From Anaerococcus sp. (GTDB lineage Bacteria > Bacillota > Clostridia > Tissierellales > Peptoniphilaceae): 15,083 nt of DNA. Positions 6,369 to 12,194 of this stretch are shown in pieces. Position 1 is the stretch's first letter, and every line of letters begins with the position of its first letter. The stretch spans positions 1 through 15,083 of the forward strand of contig NZ_JAPJPG010000037.1 in assembly GCF_030825785.1 (NCBI RefSeq), written 5' to 3'. The position numbers and the translations under genes were made by a program. The notes under the pieces are model-generated. The model was not told where the DNA came from. It saw nothing but the letters and a program-made list of their open reading frames with translations, and ran no database searches.

Positions 6369-7162
6369 AATTTGCCTTTATGAGAAAGGCCCTACTTTCG
6401 GGATTTCTCTTATCTATAATGATTCCTCTTATAGGGATTGTAATGGTCAATAGAAAAACTTCAATGATAGGTGATGCCCTATCCCATACGGCCCTTACTG
6501 GAGTAGCCATGGGACTAATCTTAGGTTTTGATCCGCTCTTAGGATCGGCTATTGTATGTGTAATAGCTGCCTTCCTTATAGAATTTATTAGGAAAAAGCT
6601 CCCTCAATACGGGGATATGGCAACAGCTGTTATCATGAGTACAGGACTTGGAATTGCAGCGATTCTTTCTGATTTCGCTCCGGGAGGTAATTCTTTTGAA
6701 TCTTATCTATTCGGTTCGATTTCATCAGTTACAAGCGCGGATGTATTAAACACTAGCCTTATTTTTATCTTGGTTCTTGCCCTATGCATAAGTAGATACT
6801 CAGCACTTTTGGCAATTTCGATAGATAATAATACAGCTAAGCTTGCAGGAGTTAAGGTAAAGATAATAGATATGATATTTACTTTCCTATCAGCTGTAAC
6901 AATTGCCCTTGCGGTTAAAATTATAGGAGCCTTGATGGTTACAAGCCTAATAGTTCTTCCAGTAGCAACTAGTTTGATTATATCTAGATCTTATAAGCAA
7001 ACTTTCTTTGTAACTATAATTCTTGGAATAATATATATGATGGCAGGAATCATTCTTTCCTTTCATTTCGATATCAAACCAGGAGGAGCTATTGTAGTAA
7101 ATGCAGTTATTGGAATGTTAATTTTTGCCTTGTATAAAAAAATGAGAAAAACTAAAGCATAA
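6362..7162 (+). CDS. znuB: Zinc ABC transporter permease (ABC-3 family)
   Basis: 266 aa integral membrane protein with about eight hydrophobic segments, of the ABC-3 family that forms the metal channel paired with ZnuC. The conserved early motif IGDALSHTALTGVAMG (36-51) fits the family. A glycine-rich, proline-marked segment near residues 186-208 (IIGALMVTSLIVLPVAT) is also typical. The C-terminus is basic (KKMRKTKA), expected on the cytoplasmic side. The ATG overlaps the end of znuC. GAAGGGAG at 6345-6352 serves as ribosome-binding site with a somewhat long nine-base spacer. It is the last gene of the operon, followed by a clear terminator. Confidence 0.92.
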   Translation: MLEFAFMRKALLSGFLLSIMIPLIGIVMVNRKTSMIGDALSHTALTGVAMGLILGFDPLLGSAIVCVIAAFLIEFIRKKLPQYGDMATAVIMSTGLGIAAILSDFAPGGNSFESYLFGSISSVTSADVLNTSLIFILVLALCISRYSALLAISIDNNTAKLAGVKVKIIDMIFTFLSAVTIALAVKIIGALMVTSLIVLPVATSLIISRSYKQTFFVTIILGIIYMMAGIILSFHFDIKPGGAIVVNAVIGMLIFALYKKMRKTKA

Positions 7163-7168
7163 AGACAT

Positions 7169-7204
7169 AACTAGCGGATTTATTTCTGCTAGTTTTTATT
7201 TGTA
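7169..7204 (+). terminator. Intrinsic terminator ending the zinc operon
   Basis: AACTAGCGG (7169-7177) and CTGCTAGTT (7186-7194) pair with one G-T pair, followed by TTTTATTTGTA. The same 11-base tail follows the hairpins at 8776-8786 and 12106-12116. Confidence 0.9.
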
Positions 7205-7214
7205 AGGAAAATTA

Positions 7215-7230
7215 TGGGTATAAATAGGAT
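7215..7230 (+). promoter_or_regulatory. Probable promoter element of the aldehyde dehydrogenase gene
   Basis: TGGGTATAAATAGGAT includes TATAAA at 7219-7224 as a plausible -10, with no good -35. It shares TGGGTATAAATA with the element before the peroxiredoxin gene (2948-2963). Confidence 0.4.
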
Positions 7231-7260
7231 AAGGATTAGACTTAATATAAGGAGAATTAA

Positions 7261-8631
7261 ATGACTGATTTAAACAGAATTATTGATAGACAGAGAGAAT
7301 TTTTCTATGGAGGTTTTACCAAAACAGAAGACTTCAGAAGGAAAAAACTTGAGAGACTGAGAGATTTGATAGATTTATGCGAAGAAAATATCCTTCACGC
7401 TCTAGAACAAGATTTGGGAAAAGCGAATTTCGAAGCCTATGTAAGCGAAATATCCTTTGCCAAGGAAGAGATAAAGTTTGCCCTTGATAATCTAAGTGAT
7501 TGGATGAAGCCAGTTAGAGAGAAGACTCCGCTTACTGCTATGCCTGGGAAGTCTTATAGCTTGTATGAGCCTTTGGGAGTTACTCTTATTATAGCTCCAT
7601 GGAATTATCCTTTCCTTTTGGCAATCGATCCCCTAATAGGGGCTATAGCTTCAGGAAATACTGTGATTCTTAAAACTTCTTCCAAGACTAAGGAGACTTC
7701 TAAGCTCATCAGGTCTATGCTAAATGATTACTTCGAGGAAGAATTTATTTATGTTGTAGATAATGACGAAGTAAGTCATAAAGAATTACTAGAAGAAAAG
7801 TACGACCATATATTCTACACTGGAGGCAAAAGTGTCGGCAAGCATATAATGAAAAAGGCCAGCGAAAACCTCACTAAAGTTACCTTAGAACTAGGTGGAA
7901 AAAGTCCTTGTATTGTAGATAGAACAGCAGATCTTGATAATGCAGCGAGATCTATCATGTGGGGTAAGACCTTAAATGCTGGACAGACTTGTGTAGCACC
8001 AGATTATATTCTAGTAGATTTAGCTATCAAAGAAAAGTTCATAGATAAATTAAAAGAAACAATGATTGACTTTTACGGTCTAAATCCACTAGAATCAAAA
8101 GACTATGGAAGAATAATTAACGAAGACCATCTCGATAGGCTCTTAGGACTTCTCGTAGGAGAAGATGTAATAGCAGGAGGCATCTACGATAGAGAAAATC
8201 TAAAACTAATGCCTACAATTGTAGATGGGGTTGACTTTGATAGTAAGCTTATGGAAGATGAGATATTCGGTCCAATTATTCCTATTTTGACCTATGATGA
8301 TATAAATCCAATCCTCTACAAAATTAAAACCATGCCAAAACCACTCGCCTTCTATCTTTTCTCAGAAGATGAGAGGCTTATCGAAAAGGTTATGTATAAT
8401 ATGGAGTTCGGTAATGGATGTGTCAATGATTGTATAATTGAGATTGCAAGCCCTTACCTCGAGTTTGGTGGAGTAGGAGAAAGCGGTATGGGAGGATATC
8501 ACGGTTACAATAGCTTTGTAAACTTCTCCAACAAAAAAAGCATAATGGAGACTCCATCAAGCATGAAGGCAAATATAAAATATCCTCCTTATGAAGATGG
8601 AAAATTAAGCTTTGTAAAGAAAGTATTGTAA
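7261..8631 (+). CDS. NAD(P)-dependent aldehyde dehydrogenase, class 3-like
   Basis: 456 aa, the length of the shorter ALDH3-type subfamily that lacks the extended N-terminus of ALDH1/2. It oxidises aldehydes to acids with NAD(P)+ in the cytoplasm. Seen in order: IAPWNYP (111-117) with catalytic asparagine N115, FYTGGKSVGK (185-194) in the cofactor fold, ELGGKSP (210-216) with general base E210, GQTCVAP (241-247) with nucleophile C244, and EIFGP near 332. The C-terminal GGVGESGMGGYHG is the usual anchor loop. The ILKTSSKT stretch replaces the common ILKPSE, keeping the cofactor-binding lysine K138. RBS AAGGAG at 7249-7254, six bases from ATG. It sits after the zinc operon terminator with its own promoter element, so it is probably a separate unit. 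Substrate range cannot be told. Confidence 0.92.
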   Translation: MTDLNRIIDRQREFFYGGFTKTEDFRRKKLERLRDLIDLCEENILHALEQDLGKANFEAYVSEISFAKEEIKFALDNLSDWMKPVREKTPLTAMPGKSYSLYEPLGVTLIIAPWNYPFLLAIDPLIGAIASGNTVILKTSSKTKETSKLIRSMLNDYFEEEFIYVVDNDEVSHKELLEEKYDHIFYTGGKSVGKHIMKKASENLTKVTLELGGKSPCIVDRTADLDNAARSIMWGKTLNAGQTCVAPDYILVDLAIKEKFIDKLKETMIDFYGLNPLESKDYGRIINEDHLDRLLGLLVGEDVIAGGIYDRENLKLMPTIVDGVDFDSKLMEDEIFGPIIPILTYDDINPILYKIKTMPKPLAFYLFSEDERLIEKVMYNMEFGNGCVNDCIIEIASPYLEFGGVGESGMGGYHGYNSFVNFSNKKSIMETPSSMKANIKYPPYEDGKLSFVKKVL

Positions 8632-8645
8632 TGATAAGAATAGAA

Positions 8646-8700
8646 CTAATGTTAGACTACTTCTGTTTCTAAGTGATTTCTAACTGTTACTAGACATTAG
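8646..8700. repeat. Imperfect inverted repeat in the convergent intergenic region
   Basis: CTAATGTTAG (8646-8655) pairs with CTAGACATTAG (8690-8700), leaving one bulged G. An alternative shorter pairing, GTTAGA (8651-8656) with TCTAAC (8679-8684), would exclude part of it. No long T-run follows. Function unknown. Confidence 0.4.
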
Positions 8701-8720
8701 ACGTAAGTTAATTCTAAAAT

Positions 8721-8795
8721 AAGCTATTGCTGAGGAAATAAATATTTACTTATTGTATCAATATTTATCTTAACTAGCGATAGCTTTTATTTGTA
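8721..8795 (+). terminator. Two-stage hairpin with terminator-like tail after the aldehyde dehydrogenase gene
   Basis: The outer stem is AAGCTATTGCT (8721-8731) with AGCGATAGCTT (8776-8786, one G-T pair). The inner stem is ATAAATATT (8738-8746) with AATATTTAT (8760-8768). The outer stem is followed by the 11-base tail also seen after znuB and the acyl-CoA dehydrogenase gene. The very large, folded loop is unusual for a simple terminator. It is the best candidate for ending the aldehyde dehydrogenase transcript. Confidence 0.55.
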
Positions 8796-8798
8796 CAG

Positions 8799-8831
8799 AA
8801 AAACCAGGTCCAAATAAAGACCTGGTTTTTT
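8799..8831. terminator. Bidirectional intrinsic terminator
   Basis: AAAAACCAGGTC and GACCTGGTTTTT pair perfectly around the loop CAAATAAA, with T-runs in both reading directions. It lies just after the stop of the minus-strand flavodiiron gene and also blocks plus-strand read-through from the aldehyde dehydrogenase side. Confidence 0.95.
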
Positions 8832-8837
8832 GAAATC

Positions 8838-10055
8838 TTATTTATTCTTGCTATCCATATCAGCCTTGATAGCTTTAGCAAGCTCTTCGATTTGATCAAC
8901 TTGTTCCATCTTGACACCAGAGTTGATCTTTACATCTTCTCCTACATAGTCAAGTTTTGCACTAGATAGGATTTCCTTAGAAATCTCTAGACTTCTACCG
9001 CCCCAAGACCAGTTGTTTAGGAAGGATACAGACTTGTTGGTGAAACCTGTCCCAACAAGCTCTCTTAGGAAGGCATCCATCTTGTAGTAAAGTCCTGAGT
9101 TGTAGTTGATTGGTGCAAATACTGAGTGAGAGAATCTGTGGCAGTCGCTAATTGGATAAGAAACATCCCAGTCAGCAACGTCATAAATCTTGATATTTTC
9201 TACACCTAGATTTGCAAGCTTAACTGCGAGGATGTCGGCTGCTTCTTCAGTATCTCCATACATTGATGCATAAACAATAACTACTCCGTCTTCTTCTGCC
9301 GTAAAGGTTGACCAGTGGTTGTATTTATCCATGATAAAGTTGATTGATTCTTCATCCTTGTATACTGGTCCGTGAAGAGGAAGGATAGTATTTATTGGAA
9401 GTCCATCGATTTTCTTGAAGGCATTTTGAACCATCTTGCCGAACTTACCTACTATATTGATGTAGTATCTTCTGGCTTGTTCTAGCCAATCACCCTTGTG
9501 GATTACCTTAGCTGCATCGATATTTCCCTCGATTACGTTAAAGGAACCAAAGGCATCTGCTGAGAAGAGGAGACCTTCTGTTGTTTCGTAAGTCATCATA
9601 ACTTCTGGCCAGTGAACCATAGGGGTGAAGACAAATTTTAGATTTCTCTTACCGAGATTTAACTCATCCCCATCTTTAACTTCGTAGTATCTGTCCTTAA
9701 ACTCATCATCGTAAAATTGTTCATAAAGCTTAAAGGTCTTTGCATTTCCAACAAGCTTAGCATTTGGCCACTCTCTCATACAAAAATCGATGTTTCTGCA
9801 GTGGTCTGGCTCCATGTGCTCGATTACAATATAATCGAGGTCTTCTCCGTCAAGACTTGCCTTGATATTATCTATATATCTTCTAGTAAAGGCTGCATCT
9901 ACAGAATCCATCAAAACATTTTTCTCATCTTTTATTACATATGAGTTGTAGCAAACGCCGTTTGTTAGCTCAAACATATTTTCAAATCTGTCAATTCTTC
10001 TATCGTTAACTCCAACCCAATAGATATTGTCTAGTACTTCAATAATATTATGCAT
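8838..10055 (-). CDS. fprA: Flavodiiron protein (FprA family A-type flavoprotein)
   Basis: 405 aa. Class A flavodiiron proteins reduce O2 to water and/or NO to N2O in the cytoplasm, protecting anaerobes. The N-terminal metallo-beta-lactamase-like domain (about 1-250) carries the diiron ligands H80, E82, D84 (HMEPDH), H148 (VHWPE), D167 (SADAFGS) and H228 (LPLHGP). The C-terminal flavodoxin domain (about 256-400) starts VVIVYASMYGDTEEAAD, the FMN phosphate loop. No rubredoxin or NADH-binding domain follows, so an external rubredoxin or other donor is needed. The residue after H85 is C86-R-N rather than the common S-G-S. The start is supported by AAAGGAG on the minus strand (complement of 10061-10067), five bases from ATG. 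It is monocistronic, ending at a strong bidirectional terminator. Confidence 0.95.
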   Translation of the reverse strand: MHNIIEVLDNIYWVGVNDRRIDRFENMFELTNGVCYNSYVIKDEKNVLMDSVDAAFTRRYIDNIKASLDGEDLDYIVIEHMEPDHCRNIDFCMREWPNAKLVGNAKTFKLYEQFYDDEFKDRYYEVKDGDELNLGKRNLKFVFTPMVHWPEVMMTYETTEGLLFSADAFGSFNVIEGNIDAAKVIHKGDWLEQARRYYINIVGKFGKMVQNAFKKIDGLPINTILPLHGPVYKDEESINFIMDKYNHWSTFTAEEDGVVIVYASMYGDTEEAADILAVKLANLGVENIKIYDVADWDVSYPISDCHRFSHSVFAPINYNSGLYYKMDAFLRELVGTGFTNKSVSFLNNWSWGGRSLEISKEILSSAKLDYVGEDVKINSGVKMEQVDQIEELAKAIKADMDSKNK

Positions 10056-10087
10056 TCTAACTCCTTTGATAATTTATTGTTAATTAA

Positions 10088-10093
10088 ATTATA
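10088..10093 (-). promoter_or_regulatory. Likely -10 of the flavodiiron gene promoter
   Basis: On the minus strand this reads TATAAT, 32 bases before the start codon. The -35 area (about 10111-10116, read ATTTAT) is weak, so the promoter probably needs an activator or is modest. Confidence 0.5.
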
Positions 10094-10127
10094 CCGGATA
10101 TTTAAGAAAAATAAATTATATATAAAT

Positions 10128-10150
10128 GATTATTGATATCAGCAATAATC
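10128..10150. promoter_or_regulatory. Operator-like inverted repeat in the divergent control region
   Basis: GATTATTG (10128-10135) and CAATAATC (10143-10150) are a perfect 8-bp inverted repeat with a 7-base centre, and the 8-base palindrome TGATATCA overlaps the left arm and the centre. Seen from the flavodiiron promoter it lies upstream of the -35, a position used by CRP/FNR-type activators. The regulator is not identifiable from sequence. Confidence 0.45.
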
Positions 10151-10204
10151 TAAAAAATATAAATTCTTATAATTTAACAAGAAAGTATGTTAGAAATAAA
10201 TTAT

Positions 10205-10220
10205 TTGGGTATATATACTA
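10205..10220 (+). promoter_or_regulatory. Probable promoter element of the acyl-CoA dehydrogenase gene
   Basis: TTGGGTATATATACTA contains TATACT (10214-10219) as a possible -10 and matches the element before the peroxiredoxin gene at 15 of 16 positions. If used, the transcript has a leader of about 170 bases. Confidence 0.4.
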
Positions 10221-10265
10221 TGAAAACAATTGCATGAGTTTTAGATTATGCGACATATCTACTAT

Positions 10266-10348
10266 AAACTATCTTAAGTATCTTGTCTAAGATAAGATAT
10301 AGTTTTATGATTCCAATCCTTTAGTTTATTTAAGCTTACTGGATGGAA
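10266..10348 (+). other. Structured leader: tandem hairpins before the acyl-CoA dehydrogenase gene
   Basis: Hairpin 1: AAACTAT (10266-10272) with ATAGTTT (10299-10305), containing an inner stem TATCTT (10279-10284) with AAGATA (10289-10294) and loop GTCT. Hairpin 2: TCCAATCC (starting 10312) with GGATGGA (10341-10347), one bulged A, containing an inner AGTTT/AAGCT stem. No riboswitch class is recognised. The rest of the 10056-10396 gap holds only the promoter elements listed and no gene that I can see. Confidence 0.4.
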
Positions 10349-10396
10349 GGGACAAAGCACTCATGTAATTTATTGTGAACTATAAAAGGAGATATA

Positions 10397-12082
10397 ATGG
10401 GATACAATTTACCAAAAGATTTAGAAGAATTTAGAAAAGTAGTTAGAGATTTTGCTGAAGAAAAAATTAGACCAATTGCTTTTCACCTAGACCAAACTAA
10501 AGAATTTCCAAAGGAAATCGTAAAGGAAATGGGAGAGATGGGGCTAATGGGTATACCATTTCCAGAAGAATACGGTGGAGCAGGCCTAACTAACCAACAC
10601 TACGCTATAGCTGTAGAAGAGCTATCTAGGGTAGATGGTGGTGTAGGAGTAATTTGCTCAGCCCACACATCTCTAGGTACTTGGGGACTTAATGAATTCG
10701 GTAGTGAAGAACAAAAGGAAAAATATCTAAGACCTCTTCTAACAGGTGAGTCCATAGGTGGATTCGGACTTACAGAAGAAAACGCTGGATCAGACTCTGC
10801 TGGAACAGAAACTACAGCTGTTCTAAAGGGAGATCATTATGTATTAAATGGTAAGAAGATATTCATTACTAACGCTCCAGAAGCACAAACTTATCTAGTA
10901 ACAGCTGTTACAACACCAGGTAAGGGTAATCACGGTATATCAATGTTTATCGTAGACAAGGACTTTGAAGGATTTACCTTCTCTGAACCATATGACAAGC
11001 TAGGTATCAGATCATCAATTACCGCAGAGCTTCACTTTAAGGATGTTAAGGTTCCAAAAGAAAACCTCCTAGGTGAAGAAGGCAAGGGCTTCAAATACGC
11101 TATGATGATCCTAGATGGTGGTAGAATTGGTATAGCATCACAAGCTCTTGGTATAGCACAAGGCGCTTATGAATCTGCCAAAGAATACGGACTTGCTCGT
11201 GAGCAATTCGGAGAAGCAATCGCAAGAATGCAACACAACTCCTTTATCCTAGCAGACATGGCAACAGAGCTTAAGGCAGCTAGACTATTAATCTATGATG
11301 CAGCAAAGAAGAAAGACGCCCACGTTCCTTATGGTAAGGATGCTGCAATGGCTAAGCTATACGCATCAGATATGGCAGAGAAACTTACAAGCAAGGCCCT
11401 ACAACTTTACGGTGGATCTGGATTTATCAAGGGAGTAGATGTAGAAAGATACTACAGAGACTCTAAGATTACACAAATCTACGAAGGAACAAACGAAATA
11501 ATGAGACTAGTAATCTCAGGCTATATCCTTCCAAAACCAGCCAAGAAAGATAAGAAGAAAGAAGCTCCTAAGAAAAAACAATCCCAAGTAGGAGATAGAA
11601 AGCTAGAAATCTTCAAGGGAGATGAAAAAGAAGCTGCTAAGAAATTATTAGAAGCCCTAAAGGCTGAAGGATTCACATTCGATAAGAAAGACGTGGACCT
11701 AGAAGGACCAATCGAAGAAGCAGATTCAGTAGTAGCTGCTGGTATGGGAATTGGAGAAGAACAAAACCTCGAAATGATCAAAGAACTTGCCAAGGAAACA
11801 GGCTCAGTACTTTCATCATCAAGACCAGCTTCCCAAGTTAGAGGATACGTTCCAACAAATAGATTTATCGGTCTATCAGGTAAGAAATTTGCTGGTAAAC
11901 TATACATCGGTGTCGGTATCTCAGGAGCAATGCAACACTTAAGAGGAATTCCAGAAGCTGGAACAATAGTTGTAATCAACAACGACGAAAGCGCAGCATT
12001 CTTCGATAACTGTGACTACGGTATAGTAGGAGACTTCCACAAAGTAGTACCAGCCCTAATAGAAGAAATCAAAAATGCTTAA
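10397..12082 (+). CDS. Acyl-CoA dehydrogenase (butyryl-CoA type) fused to ETF-alpha FAD-binding domain
   Basis: 561 aa. Residues 1-378 form a complete short-chain acyl-CoA dehydrogenase: GFGLTEENAGSDS (122-134) and KIFITNA (154-160) at the FAD site, LAREQFG (266-272), LYGGSGF, and catalytic E363 in QIYEGTNEIMR. A lysine/proline-rich linker follows (about 379-397). Residues about 443-560 match ETF-alpha domain II, which holds the electron-carrying FAD: VVAAGMGIGEEQN, SSSRPAS (473-479), GISGAMQHLRG (507-517) and DYGIVGDFHKVVPAL (540-554). ETF-alpha domain I and all of ETF-beta are absent here, and no etf genes lie in the window. The fusion would hand electrons between the substrate FAD and a second FAD in one chain. 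The role is inferred as crotonyl-/butyryl-CoA interconversion in fermentation. RBS AAAGGAG at 10385-10391. Codon use is strongly biased, suggesting high expression. Confidence 0.92.
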   Translation: MGYNLPKDLEEFRKVVRDFAEEKIRPIAFHLDQTKEFPKEIVKEMGEMGLMGIPFPEEYGGAGLTNQHYAIAVEELSRVDGGVGVICSAHTSLGTWGLNEFGSEEQKEKYLRPLLTGESIGGFGLTEENAGSDSAGTETTAVLKGDHYVLNGKKIFITNAPEAQTYLVTAVTTPGKGNHGISMFIVDKDFEGFTFSEPYDKLGIRSSITAELHFKDVKVPKENLLGEEGKGFKYAMMILDGGRIGIASQALGIAQGAYESAKEYGLAREQFGEAIARMQHNSFILADMATELKAARLLIYDAAKKKDAHVPYGKDAAMAKLYASDMAEKLTSKALQLYGGSGFIKGVDVERYYRDSKITQIYEGTNEIMRLVISGYILPKPAKKDKKKEAPKKKQSQVGDRKLEIFKGDEKEAAKKLLEALKAEGFTFDKKDVDLEGPIEEADSVVAAGMGIGEEQNLEMIKELAKETGSVLSSSRPASQVRGYVPTNRFIGLSGKKFAGKLYIGVGISGAMQHLRGIPEAGTIVVINNDESAAFFDNCDYGIVGDFHKVVPALIEEIKNA

Positions 12083-12085
12083 AAT

Positions 12086-12126
12086 AAGAAGAAGTGGAAA
12101 TGAAATTCCGCTTCTTTTTATTTGTA
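12086..12126 (+). terminator. Intrinsic terminator after the acyl-CoA dehydrogenase fusion
   Basis: AAGAAGTGGAA (12089-12099) pairs with TTCCGCTTCTT (12106-12116), one G-T pair, loop ATGAAA, followed by the TTTTATTTGTA tail. Confidence 0.92.
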
Positions 12127-12135
12127 GACAAATGT

Positions 12136-12164
12136 TTGACTAAATGTTAATTCTTGTTTACAAT
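12136..12164 (+). promoter_or_regulatory. Promoter of the GH3 surface enzyme
   Basis: TTGACT at 12136-12141, a 17-base spacer and TACAAT at 12159-12164. Transcription would start near 12171, after the upstream in-frame ATG at 12144, which rules that ATG out as the start. Confidence 0.8.
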
Positions 12165-12181
12165 AGTTCTATAGGTATTAT

Positions 12182-12187
12182 AAGGAG
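12182..12187 (+). promoter_or_regulatory. Ribosome-binding site that fixes the GH3 start at 12195
   Basis: AAGGAG lies seven bases before ATG 12195, and the protein from that ATG begins directly with a signal peptide. Confidence 0.85.
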
Positions 12188-12194
12188 AAATCAG

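Noticed and set aside
10077..10083. TTGTTAA as a Rex half-site upstream of the flavodiiron gene
   Set aside because: The second half of the palindrome is absent, and TTGTTAA is frequent in AT-rich DNA.
10220..10237. Five-codon open frame (MKTIA) in the acyl-CoA dehydrogenase leader as a leader peptide
   Set aside because: No ribosome-binding site and no codon pattern suggesting attenuation.
11521..11982. 153-codon minus-strand open frame inside the ETF-alpha part of the fusion gene
   Set aside because: Long only because the biased codon use of the plus strand leaves few antisense stops. The plus-strand motifs are unambiguous.
12144..12194. Upstream start of the GH3 gene at ATG 12144
   Set aside because: It falls between the -35 and -10 of the promoter, so it would not be in the transcript.
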